Assembly: GCA_000827265.1 (NCBI GenBank) | Contig: KN834749.1 | Span: 2,784,653 to 2,848,652, forward strand | Reading direction: 5' to 3' | DNA: 64,000 bases | Source of the DNA: Collybiopsis luxurians FD-317 M1 | Taxonomy: Eukaryota; Basidiomycota; Agaricomycetes; Agaricales; Omphalotaceae | Shown: positions 34,598 to 46,169 of the stretch, one piece after another | How the letters are laid out: each line of letters starts with the position of its first letter | How positions within the stretch are numbered: position 1 is the first letter of the stretch | Position numbers and translations under genes: made by a program | The notes under the pieces: model-generated | The model's database searches: none | Seen by the model: the letters and a program-made list of their open reading frames with translations, nothing else | What the model was told of the DNA's origin: nothing

Positions 34598-36067
34598 CCT
34601 AGATGTCCATCTAACAGCCAAAACAAGACATGATCCCAATGAACTAAAAGGGATTGCTCAAATATTTGGCTGTCTTGACTTGATTACAACCATTCTAATT
34701 TTTCTGGACATCATATTGACCAATGTTCCATGTATGACACAATAACTTATTATTGTAGCACCTGTAAGGTTGTACTCAATGTCAAAGAGCTTCCGTAATG
34801 CAATGTTATGTTTCATTCAATGCGCCAAATGTGATGCTATAATAAGGTAAAGTACAGAACAGCCTGAGACGGCCCACTAAAAATGAAAATTATCCTCCGT
34901 GTTTAAGTCATTTTTCATGCCATTTTAGTAAGCTTTTGAAAAACTTACAAATTAAACTTCTCCATCCTACAACAGAGCTTGATTCCGTCAAGGGACATAG
35001 GTTATTTAAGCTTGACGAAACAGGGAAATCTAGTATGAGAAGCAAAAGAATCAAATCACATTTTACCGCTGACATTTTCTCTCGACAGATGGGTCATGAC
35101 AGATGAATGATGAAGGAATGACCAACCAGAGGGACATCTATATCTGACATTGTAAAATATAGTACCCAACTGAAGTAATTAGATTCCTCGAGGATGTCAC
35201 TTTTGAAGGACAGGCTTGGGAAAGGCTAGTCACTAATGGCAGGGCAGCGCTAAAGCCAGTACCATATGGGACTTTCCGAATGGTCTGGATATCATATGCG
35301 AAATAGATGAATCAATTTCCTTCAAGCACTGATTAGGAAAATAATCTTTTTATATATATGAGCAATCAGTGCTAGTAAGTAGTAGTGAAAGTTATGGTGA
35401 TTGTGCAGGGGGGCATTGTTTATACACATCCTATGGATTGTTAGTGTATACTATAATCCGCTTCGAGGAGGAATTTGGGCACTGGAAGGTAGCTCAAATT
35501 TGGCTGAAGGCATATGACCTGTCAAATCCACGTAGACACGGCATTGCACATGTGCTATCAACGACTTTATTGTGTCCTCAGGATCATGAAATCTGACCCA
35601 ATCTAAGATCTAGGATCTTAAAATAAGTATATCCATTTCACACAAGGAGCATCAATCTCTGCCGTGAGGGTGCTTGATGCTGTGTTCGCTGAGCAGATGC
35701 TAATGTTCTGCACCTATCCTCACCTTCCTCCACGGCGTGACCAGTGCCTACATTTTGGATCAGTGTATAAAATAGTGCAGGAAGAATTCAGTCTGGTCCA
35801 GTTCGGTGATAATGTTGAGGGTCGCAGTTTTCAGATTTTCTGGGATGGGTAACCAGTCTATTTAGAGTTCAGAACCAACAGTACATTTTTCTCATCAGGA
35901 AGGCTCAAAAATTGTTAATAATGATTGCATTTGCTAGGACCAGTCACTAACTCTCGAAATTTGACTGAATTTGCTTACAGGAAATATTCTTCAAATTAAG
36001 TATTACAAGCAGCAGCAGCAATTCAAAGTTAATAATAAGGCTAAAATTCCTTTTGAATCAAACATAA
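34598..36067. other. AT-rich spacer with several coding-like unassigned stretches
   Basis: Plus-strand frames with protein-like texture occur at about 34945-35106 (KGHRLFKLDETGKSSMRSKR), 35170-35307 (VIRFLEDVTFEGQAWERLV), 35450-35596 (FEEEFGHWKVAQIWLKAYDL) and 35664-35852 (HFGSVYKIVQEEFSLVQFGD). I could not join them into one gene or recognise a family. They may be exons of an unknown gene or a decayed transposon. Confidence 0.4.
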
Positions 36068-38477
36068 TCAAATCAATGGATGGTGCTGTAAGTAAAGTGA
36101 GTGTATTTCTTCCTCATAATCCTTGAGAACAAGTGCTCGTCTAGGCATTCCTTTGGGGCTCAGCAGAATTGGTTTGATGGATGACGCCAATATGATCATC
36201 TTCGCAGTTGTCTTGATTAGCATGAAATGAAAAAAATCAACCACAGACACACCTTTTTTGAGATCTGTGAATAAAGTGGAAGGCTGCTGTTAATGGATTC
36301 AATTGTAGCCCTGCACATGGGAATTTTGTCAGATACTTGTAAAACCATATGATTGACAGACAAACTCTATTTCTGCTATAAATTCTCCCATTTCTGGCGT
36401 GCTTTGAATAATGGCTTCACTCGGCTGAACAAGGACACCTAGATACTTTCGACCATGGCCAAAGAGCAGGGCACTCTTCAACCCAAGATGTCTGCAAAGA
36501 ATTTCCTCTAAGATTGTAATAGGTTACCAATTTCAATCTCTGAAAACTCATGAATACCCAAGAGAAACTGACCTATTGAAACAGGATTCACCTTCATGAT
36601 GAAAATATCAAGACAAAGAAATGTACTGGTATAGATTTTGTAATGAACTCACCATCTCACCAGAGCTTAGCATAATTTGATCACTACTTCTCCCTATAAC
36701 ACAATAATGACCTTCTTTGACAGGATGTTTCATAAATATATCCCCTGGATCATAAGCAGGAATACCAGCACAAGTTGTGTTACAAACTGGTAGAATGCGG
36801 TTTGGAGTGCTCTGAGTATTAGATGGGAATAGATGATGAGTGTTCATAGTTGCTAAGAAGATTTAATTACCAGAACTAATAGGGTGTAAAATCCATCCGG
36901 TCTGGACAAAAACTTGAACTCTGGAATGGGAGGTGCATAGAAATACTCCCAGTCCTTGCCTTGGTCCTCTGCCGATGGTTGCTTTAGTATCTGGGCTTTT
37001 TGAATTCGTAACAATTCTTACCAGATATAATTGAGATTGCTCCGGTTTCTGTTCTTGAAAACATTTCATTTTAGATAGAGTTACAGCAGTGAAATAAATC
37101 ATACTCACGATCCAAAAGCAACAGTAATGCAGACCCCATCTTTGGCCAGTGAATCGCCGACACCTTTATTTAATCTCTTTCCCGCTGTTATCTATGCATC
37201 ATACTATTGGTTAAAAGATAGAATGTCTAAGAAAATATTTATTACCACTGCTGTAATTGATTTGAAAAATGAAGTGGTTTTTGGATCACAAGCCCAGGTC
37301 TTTGAAAGTGAGATTTTTCCACTTAAAACGCACAAGGATTCAAAAAGCTTACCTCAATTAATGTTGGAGAGGCATAAACGTAGGAAGGCTTAGTTAACAG
37401 AAACCCATTATAGATTGTATTTGGGGATGCTGGGACCATTGATGATTTTTCTCGTGGATCTAACATGGCCATAACAAATCCAGAGTGTACCTGCGATGCT
37501 ATGTTCATGGGATGTTCACTCATGAAATATTTCCATATAATTACCACCCAATTAAGAAATGCAAGTCCCACAAAGTGAAAGAGCTCCAATCCTTGCAACC
37601 CAAATATTTGACCTGCCAATAGCTCCGGGGCATAATCTATTGTTGGTTTCTGAACATCATCTGGTTGTGTAAGAGGAAAAATGTAGGTACTTACCAATTA
37701 CTTCAGCATTTTTTAACATGAAGTGTGATGAGCAGTGTATTGTTTTTGGAAATAATGCACTAGAGCCTGAAAGAACATTATTACTCCGTCCCAAATGAGA
37801 AAGAATAAAGGTACTTGAAGAATGAATAACATAAGCTGTCTCATATAAGTCCCGGGTGTGTTCCGGGAAATGAGACGTCCACGCTTCCTCTGCAAAGATG
37901 AGCTCATATGATGGAGCTAGCACCAGGCTCGGTATCGATTGGTCCTGAAGAGAGTTCAATACCTCAAGGACAAATGGACGACTGTGGTCATTGATCAATA
38001 TATGGGAAGGCTGGACTGCGTTGATTAAATGTGCAACTACAGATGATGAGAAGCGTGGCGATATGGGAAAAGCTATCATTCCGGCTCTCAAGATGCCCTG
38101 GATTGTGAGAAATAAAATGAGTGGAAGTTGACAGTAAATAATTGAACGTACCATAATCACCACAAAAGATGTGAAGGAATCTAATATTACATTCAGATCA
38201 ATGATTTCAACTGAGGATCATTGCCCTTACCTAAAGTTGCCAATATCGCGACAACAGGGGGACGAGAAAAGGCTTGGTTCGAGGCACCTATCTGAGCATG
38301 TATATGGTGTGCAACTTTATGAATACGTGGCACAAGATCTGAGTAAGTGTAGAACTTGAGAGTCCCGTCTGGTAAAGGATGAACGACAACAGGATGCGTA
38401 GGATTGTGAAGAAGATGAAAATCGAGCTGAAACTCCAGAGCCAGAGAAGGCGGCGGGGGGATGAAAGGTGCGGACAT
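36068..38477 (-). CDS. stand-alone adenylate-forming (NRPS-like) enzyme
   Basis: An ANL-superfamily adenylation domain: it activates a carboxylic acid with ATP. About ten exons from MSAPFIPPPPSLALEFQLDF at 38477 give PVVAILATL-DSFTSFVVIM, ILRAGMIAFPISPRFSSS and then YETAYVIHSSSSALFPKTIH (A3 phosphate-loop region). Later segments are GVGDSLAKDGVCITVAFGST and ETGAISIIS (A5 STE motif), GDIFMKHPVKEGHYCVIGRS, SDQIMLSSGEMV (A7/A8, GRxxDQI) and CRHLGLKSALLFGHGRKYLG. The last read LLSPKGMPRRALVLKDYEEE (A10 Lys in SPKG) and IHSLYLQHHPLI-stop at 36068-36070. Fungal NRPS-like homologues usually continue into a carrier (T) domain and reductase or thioesterase. Here translation stops right after the A10 region. 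The A3 loop lacks the usual Gly (SSG[ST]T). Exon ends are partly approximate. Confidence 0.8.
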
Positions 38478-41400
38478 CTTACGACGGAGCAATTGATAGG
38501 CGCATTTCTTCGCTACTTAAAAATTGTTCATGTGGGAATAACACAGATGAATCTACAAATTGACCCACGACGTTATGATCGTGCAGCAAGTCACCCTCTT
38601 TTCCTTCTTGACGTCGGAACTAATTAATGAATAGAGAAATGAACTATGCCTTTCCTAAAATCGGCTGCGAAAAGGCAAGTACGTCCACAGCTTTCCCACT
38701 AGTCTCCACGTAGTATCATAAGTAACTAGCATTCACCGTATCCGCTGTACAACGGACAGTTTATGGCGTGACGCGTCTCAAGCCGAGGTGATTTTCCATC
38801 ATTCTCACAGCGTTCGAATCCCTCCGCAGGCTGTGTTATGGCGGGAACTTCCCGCACAACCACCACTATTTATGATTGAAATTTGACAATCATAGTGAAG
38901 GGAACACAATCGGATTTGAGATCTTAGTGACCCTGGACAAACCAGTTAGTGCAGCTGCTAAGTGCGATGTTCGATAACCTTCTTGGAAGAATCCTCACAT
39001 GTCCGAACATGAATCCGGATATCGGATCCCCGACGGAGCGATGGAAAAGGAAGCAGCTGATTAAAATGCGAAACGTGAAGACATTTTCAACTGATAGAAA
39101 CCGAAAATGCAAAAGATTCCGCTTGTAAGATGTTCAGAATGGCAACGAATAAGAGACATTTAGTAAGACCGGTGAATGATTATGTGTCAATTCAGAATGT
39201 GATTGTAAGCGCGATTTAATAGGAATTGATTGATGCAGGCTTCCTGAAATTTTCTTCGGTTATGCCGTGGAATTCTTCCAAATGCCGGCCTGAGAGCTTC
39301 TTGGGACGATGGGCCTATCCTTGAAGCTTGAACGATGATATCCATAAAGGGGCATAGACTTATTTTTGCGATACACCCTGGCCCGAACTTTCCTATACCG
39401 GGTTAAAAGACGACTTCCCGCGGAAATTTCTATTGTGCCTGTTGTCGTTCAAAATACCAGTGAAGCTTCGAATCCGACCTGGAAACCTTAAGGACCTGAT
39501 GAAACACCGCTTGAAAGCCTCAGAATTTGGATGAATATATCTGAGATCTGTCTTCATTTCAGTGTAAAATCCAGCTGGGAATCCGTTCCTGAAGCTGTTT
39601 TCTACAGCGTATTGGAATAAATTTGGGGATTTACATATCATACCCTCTTTATGGGATGTGAGATTATCCGAGGTACTGCTTGTAGTAAATATAGTCTACA
39701 ATATGGGTTAGAGTACCTTTCTCAAGCTGATCACACTGGAATGTGAATGCCATCGATGAAGAGGCCAAAGAAAGCGGAAATTAAATGGAAATAGGTAAAG
39801 CCCTTCAATACTCAAGTTCTTTCTACGTTGAAAATCTGAGTACAATTTAAGGCACCATGTAAATGGAAAAATCCTCCGTATACTTGGCATACTTGTTGGC
39901 AGCAACCCATGAGGAACTTGAGCCTTTAAAGGCAAAAGGAGGATTGACTGCAAGGTCAAAGAGCTATTGGGTTAAAACAGCTATGGGTTTAATTTATGTA
40001 GTATACAGACAAGACTTGATTTGTGTTTTTGCATCCGTAGCATATTGGTAGTTTATTTGCCAGCTTATTTTATCACTTGTGCTGACCCACAGTTCCATTT
40101 GGAACTGTAACAAATTGATGTCAAAACAGCTCTTCTGAATACCCTTGATTTTTATACCAGTCTTTGGCACCAATTACTTTGATAAGCAATCAACCTTTGA
40201 TAAATTTTATTGTAGCTGCATTTACGTGGACTGTGGTACCATGCTATAGGAGAAGGAGGAGGGGAGGAAGGGGCTCGGCAAGAAGAAACTAGAATGATGG
40301 CATTGAAGGGAATGTATAATAAATCAAAACAAATACCCATATTAACTTACCTTCCGATACACCTATTCTTCCTATTCAAGTGGAACTTCCAAAGAGTCAA
40401 GATTCGGACGACTGATAAGCCAAAGATATTCCGTGGGCATTTACAAAAAATGCAACTTCTTAATCCACAACCAACAGTCACCCTCTGTGACGTTCCTTCC
40501 GCCTTAAAACAACACATAATCTGCTAATCTGGCTTTCGCCGTCCGTCACAGACACCGTTGATCATCTCGCCGCGACAAATTGCATGAAGAATTATATGGT
40601 ATGACAGTACTGCAGACCATTCATACCATCCATTGAAGTCGATAAGATATTCAATGTACGCGAAAAAATCGCCGGATATTGCAAAGTGCGCGAGGATCCA
40701 GAAGTGTTAGGTAAGGGGGGGGATGAGAGCTGATAGGGAAGGTATAGATATCCTTGGCCGTAAGGTCTCTCGTTGAAATGGAAATCCAAGTTGCGTAAAT
40801 CCCTGGAGCGAAGCTCGTGACGCACGGTCTCCAGGAACGCGCGGAAAAGCGTCAAAGAGTGGTTTAGGCGGAGGAACCGGGGCGGATGAGAGTGAATGGA
40901 GTCGGAGATGGCTGAGCTGGCGGCAGATTCTTCAAAACGCCGATGAGCAGTTGTAGAGCTTCTTCGAAAGGCATGCTGTAAAGCACTGAGAATAGAGGGA
41001 CAGTCTCTGTGGCAAGGCCATGGGTGCTGGCATTTGCAGAGTCTCATCGGAACGTGTATTGGTGCTGGTATGGAGATTGGGGAAAAGTACAATGGACTCT
41101 CAGGCTGCTGAGCGGATGCGGGGGGGGTTAAACGGCAGTACGGCAATTACCTTGGCCAGGAGTAACAGCTTTAAATATTCGTCAGGAGCAATGAGTCTGA
41201 AGTCCATAATGGCCAAATTGAGGCCAAAGAGCCAGAATGCGACAGCAATTCATGTACATACTTGACCTCATGGTCCTTGGACTTGCCACAACAGCAATGT
41301 TTCCCTGCGAGCATAACGGCAATGGTAGTGCGGAGAACATTCATCATGTTTGAGAGATACCTTGATACAGTCTAGGTTCATAGAATTCGGACGGTTCGGA

Positions 41401-41626
41401 GAAAACCAAAGGTATTTTTGGGACGGACGGCAGTTTCGGTCTTCCTTTTGTCTCTCGTGGAAAAAGAGGCGCTCATGAACCAGCCGGCGCTTAGCGTTTA
41501 GCGTTTATACCTTTCACTTTCACCTTTACTTCTATTCACATCATAAGGGATCTGCTTTACATTGGCCTCAAGCACAACTATTTCTGTACGCCTATAATAA
41601 TGAAGTTTTTATTCACGATTATTCGA
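38478..41626. other. long stretch with no assigned gene
   Basis: 38.5-40.5 kb is AT-rich with unassigned short frames on both strands. At 40592-41224 the minus strand is more coding-like: one frame of 184 codons (40592-41146), and just upstream MDFRLIAPDEYLKLLLLAK ending at a GTAATT donor (ATG at about 41220). An unknown spliced gene is possible, but I could not build a convincing model. Confidence 0.35.
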
Positions 41627-41689
41627 CTCAAGGAGAGAATTGAGGTCCAATATAAACCGTCTATATGGGACCTCAATTCTCTCCTTGAG
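41627..41689. repeat. 63 bp near-perfect inverted repeat (hairpin)
   Basis: CTCAAGGAGAGAATTGAGGT (41627-41646) is answered by its exact complement ending at 41689. The arms run inward through TCC / GGA and, after one mismatch, ATATA / TATAT, leaving a loop of about 7 nt (AACCGTC). It lies 222 bp before the F-box gene start. Confidence 0.9.
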
Positions 41690-41911
41690 CTCCGGCATCG
41701 CCATCGCAAGATACAGTGCAGCTGAGGGAGACCCTTGAGGCAGCGCTGATCCAGGCTTATTCTTGGATCATATCTTCTTCACGGATCAATCGGGATAGGC
41801 AGGATAATCACTCCGCCCGACCGCGGTACAAACTTTCAAATTTTCTGGCTACCCTGAATTACTGAAGGTTGCTGGTCAACTACTTCGTTCTCCCCAAGTT
41901 TTACGACCGTA

Positions 41912-43745
41912 ATGTTCAAGTTTTCAGGTTCCAAGCTTTCAGATTTCGACTCCCTTCTTCCCAAACAGGAGCCAATCCGATTCCAGAAGCTCGATCCCGA
42001 AATCATTGCTCTCATTTGCGACGAGCTGCAATGGGGAGCTTACTTGGCGCTGGATCGCCAATGGAGGACAAACGATCATCTGGCTTGTCGGAAGGGACTG
42101 CTATCTCTTGCGGTTGCTGCCAAAGCTTTCATGGACCCTGCTCTCAACGCTCTATGGCATGTGTTGAGCACTGTCGACCCCCTACTCTCAGTCCTTCCAG
42201 AGACTACCGTCGTCGATGGGAAAAAGGTCAAGGGTCGTTTAGGCATCATGTTTTGTGTTACTGATTGTTATCTGATGTTAATAGATGCTTGTCAGGCCGA
42301 TAGCACCACCTTCTTGGGAGAGGCTCCGATTCTACACTTCCAGGGTACACAGATTTGACCAGAGATTTCTTTCAGAAGCTGAAGAATCGACTATCCATGA
42401 ATCTGTATACGCACGCCTCGGACAGACGGAGTCGATCTTTCCGTCCCTCAAAGAATTTCATCCCACAAACTTGATATCCTGCTCGAATTCCCTGGTTTTC
42501 TTTTTGACACCGACAACAGTTACAGCTTCATTACCGACCCTACTTCCTTCGACGGAAAGTCAGCCAGACGAAGCGACCGACTTCGGTCCTTCCCTTGCCC
42601 TTCTTGCGTGGAAGGCTCCGCAAATTCAGACCCTCCATCTCGACGCCCAAGCTCGCTATTCGGGATTCTCAGCGTGTGTATCTTGCTTTTCCGATCTTGA
42701 GGAGCTTCGAGTTGCTCGTTTATCGCGTTACGACCCCGATTTCATGAGCGGTATCGCATCGCTAACCAAACTTTCATCCCTCAATCTCACCCTTCCGCCG
42801 AAAAGTTCACTCAACTTCAAGGGCATCACCGCCAGTGGCTTCAACTCAGTCAAGAAGTTGCGCATTTCCGGTTCGCCGGGAGAGTTGCACCAGCTACTGA
42901 AGTTCATGCCCCCGCTTGTACTAGACGAACTAAGGATGACGTTCAATCTTTACTCCGCTTCGTGGCAGGAAAATAGGCACGATATGTTAACTCTTACTCG
43001 CAGTCTTGAGCGATTTTCCTCCCTGTCTGCCATTGATATTGCCTCCATTAGCGAGTGGGATATGACCCGCCTTGACGGCCAGTTTCTTTGGGCGCTCTTT
43101 GGGCCGCTTTTGAAATTGAGGCGTCTCAGACAAATTTCGTATGACCTTCCGCTGTATTTGACAGATCAGAAGACGGCGGAGATTGCTAACGCTTGGCCCG
43201 AGTTGGAAACCCTGACACTGACGTCTGAGACGTGGGGAGATGGGATACCGTCCATTGCTTCATTGGCTTCCTTCGTGCGTTCGTGTCCAAATATGACCAG
43301 CCTCGAGTATCCAATTCGTGTCAATTTCCCTGCCGCTGCCCCTGGTACTTCAACTCCTACGACATCTACCGGCATCGGCGGGTTACTGCCTTACCCTACA
43401 ACCCCTTATCCTTCGACCCCTTACTCTTCGTCCGCCGCTCCGACGCCTTTCTCGACCCACCCTACCCCTCGAACCGGACTTGCTCCCCATGCACCATCCT
43501 GCCCGTCTCCTTTACCGCCGAACCCTCCCCCGCCTCCGCCCACACTCAAGAAACACCCTATGGAGAAATTCCGGTGTATACTATACGATGACGTCAAGGA
43601 TCCTGCTGTCGTTGCGTTACATTTGTATCAGATTTTCCCCGGCCTCAAGTGGGCTGATGGGCCCGGGAGGAGGTGGAATGAGGTGCAGGCGATTCTGGAT
43701 ACGTTCCATTTCTTGAGTAGGCAGAATAGGCGTATTGAGGAGTAG
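41912..43745 (+). CDS. F-box protein with leucine-rich-like repeats
   Basis: Two exons. Exon 1 starts MFKFSGSKLSDFD at 41912 and has the F-box-like PEIIALICDELQ and KGLLSLAVAAKAFMDPALNA, then LWHVLSTVDPLLSVLPET, which is common in basidiomycete F-box proteins. The intron (GTCAAG..AATAG, about 42229-42283) joins GKK to MLVRPIAPPSWERLRFYTSR. Exon 2 contains repeat-like segments (IQTLHLDAQARYSGF, LEELRVARLSRYDPDF, LTKLSSLNLTLPPKSSL, VKKLRISGSPGELHQLLKFM, LETLTLTSETWGDGIPS). They resemble irregular LRRs used for substrate binding in SCF ligases. A Pro/Ser/Thr-rich insert (about 43340-43560) precedes a final MEKFRCILYDDVKDPAVVAL and the stop at 43743-43745. Confidence 0.82.
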
Positions 43746-44110
43746 GTTAATGTGTATGCGTACGTATATTTATGTATGATTTAATCAAATTTCTTTTTCT
43801 CAAACTTCATCCTACTGCGCCTGATGTATCCAAGCGCGGATGGACTGTTGTTACATTTGGTGGTCCCAAGGTGCTCAAGATTCGTATCTGTCTTTCCGGG
43901 CTACTGTTTTTGCGCCTTGGAACTCGGAGGATGACTGGAAAGAGGGACAAAACTAGATACGTCAGTTGAATCGGTCGAGCCCTTCGGTATACAACATATA
44001 GTGTTTAATTTAGTACATTCTTTTGTTCTCACTCTCATCAAAGCTAATACAGATTTCGGCTTTTCCGAGTCTACGTAAGGTATGTGTAGAAATGCTACAG
44101 CAAAATCACA

Positions 44111-46169
44111 TCAGAAACATTGTGAATAGTAGGGATTTATAACATGACATGTGTAGGGGGTCGCACACACGGTTGGACCTGTCCACCCGATTCCACCACA
44201 CTGCAAAATAAAGTAAATAAAAGGCAAACATTTAACTACACATGTGCTTACCTGTCCCCATTCTGATTGAGTGTTACTCGGAGCAGGAGCCGTAGTCGAG
44301 GGCGTCGTCGGAGTAGGAGTAGAAGAAACACTGGTTGGTGAGCTACTTGCACTAGTACTCGACGGGCCCGAGCCTCCACCGCTACCGGACAAAATAAAAC
44401 TGGTCATTGAGCTCCCAGAGACCGTAGCGCTGATGACACCGCTGCTCAAAGTGGCCGACAATGCACTCGGAACGCCCCCATTGGCTTGATTACTGGTGAA
44501 AGCAGTTACGGATGAGAACGTTCCTCCTGAAACGGTAATGGTCACAGCCTGAGAAGAGGTAGCTGTGTTGAGAACTTGAACAGAAACGGTCCCGTCGGTG
44601 TTCTTGAAAGCACTGGTTAATAGGCTCGAGGAGCCACTTGAGGTGGCCGTTCGGACAGCGCCAGGACGGACGTAGCGACTCCACTGCGCCATGGCCCATA
44701 GTCGAGCTGAGGGAGTTACAGTGTTGCCATTGATTGAGATGAGACAAGAATTAGTCGTCACTCCAGTCTCTGCGCCTAGAAAGAAAGTTGGTTATACATA
44801 ACGCGTTACTTGGAAAGTCTACGCGAGCCACTCACCCTCCCAGTAGATATAAGCACTCAGACCAGCATTTACGATACCCTTGTAGATGAGCTGAGCCCTA
44901 TCAAGTCGATATTACTTCAACTATCTCCCCGGCAGTAAAATCACTCTACCAGTAGAATCCTTCACCCATTATCCCACTCTGATACCAGTTTGTATTCCAG
45001 GACCCATTGAGGTCGGCGTATTCGGTCATCCACACCTATCAGAAGAAAAGTCGTAAGATCATCAGTTCAAGCAAACACAGTAAGAAACATACCTTGTGAG
45101 TAGTGGAAATGGGTGTATCTGGTTGCGTAGTATAAGAATGAGAGGTGATGATGCCAATCTCGCTGTCGACTCCAGCTGAAATCATCGCCGCAGTCATGGT
45201 CTTCTGGTTCTGCCATCCTTCGGAATCGCAACAGGCGATTTGGACACTTGAAAGGCCTGCGCTTGCGAGAGTAGGATGTAACACTTTGATGAAATCGGCC
45301 GCTTGCTGACCGTTGGATAGCATAGACGAGTAGGAAGCACTTTAATCGGAGTCAGTGTATGTTCTGGACCGCCCTCGAGTAAATAAACCTACGCATATTC
45401 CGGCTCATTGAGGAAACCCACGTGTGTGATAGTAATTCCTGAGTGAAATGAAAGGGTTCAGAACTTCCGGAGGATAGAACAAAACATAGCTGCCTACCCT
45501 CTGATTGATAATACTTGATGTATTGCGCCAAGAAGTTCGCGTATGCCTGCAGCCAGTTTCCGGAAGAGCAGGTTTCTCCTGTTACTCCGCACAAATAGCC
45601 ACCATCTTAGGTAACATATCAGCCATCAAAGAATAAACGCCCAGAGAGAAGAACCACTGACTGCCTTCGTTATCATTTGTCTTCATGAAATACGGCGCAC
45701 CCCAAGCGTCAGCGTAAATATACTTGACCCCATAGCTCAAAGCCTTCTGCGTCAACCAAAGCTGCCCCGAGTCGTTCCCGTCCCATTGATAAGAAGGAGT
45801 CGCCGACGACGACGAGGGCGCATTAGGCTCGATACTATCCGAGGCAGTATTCCCATTCCCAATGCGATTACGCAGAATCGTAAACCCTGCTCCAGTGGTA
45901 GGATTGAACATGTAATCCAGCGCAGCCGTTTGCGCGGAAGCGGAGGCGTCGTATACGTTTTCGGCTCGTCCGAAAGCTTCAGATGTACCGAAACCGTCCA
46001 TGACTTGGTAAGTCGTACCGAGACTGACGGTGACGGCGACCGAGGCGGCTCGGGAGAAGACCTCTGCAGTTGCGCGGGGCAGTTGAGCTTCCGGGACCAT
46101 ACAACGCAGCTCAGATCCCGAAGCAAACTGCGCAGCAGCAAGGGTAAGAATAGCAGAGAACCGGTACAT
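44111..46169 (-). CDS. secreted GH30 glycoside hydrolase (subfamily 7-like xylan-active) with C-terminal CBM1
   Basis: A plant cell-wall degrading enzyme. From the ATG at 46169, [20 protein letters not shown] is a signal peptide. The catalytic domain includes [91 protein letters not shown] (acid/base Glu in NEP), [18 protein letters not shown] and [14 protein letters not shown] (nucleophile Glu in TEY), with the beta-sandwich part ending [14 protein letters not shown] Ser/Thr/Pro linker of about 45 residues leads to a CBM1 with [12 protein letters not shown] and [18 protein letters not shown] at 44111-44113. An intron splits the CBM1 exactly after SEWGQ. The pattern CGVTGxxCxSGxW fits fungal GH30_7 xylanases. 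Substrate within xylan is not decided. Confidence 0.85.

Noticed and set aside
38740..38840. Possible tRNA gene around GCGTTCGAATCCCTCCGC
   Set aside because: The box-B-like core is present, but the T-stem bases (CAGCG and CCCTC) do not pair, and no matching box A or acceptor stem is found.
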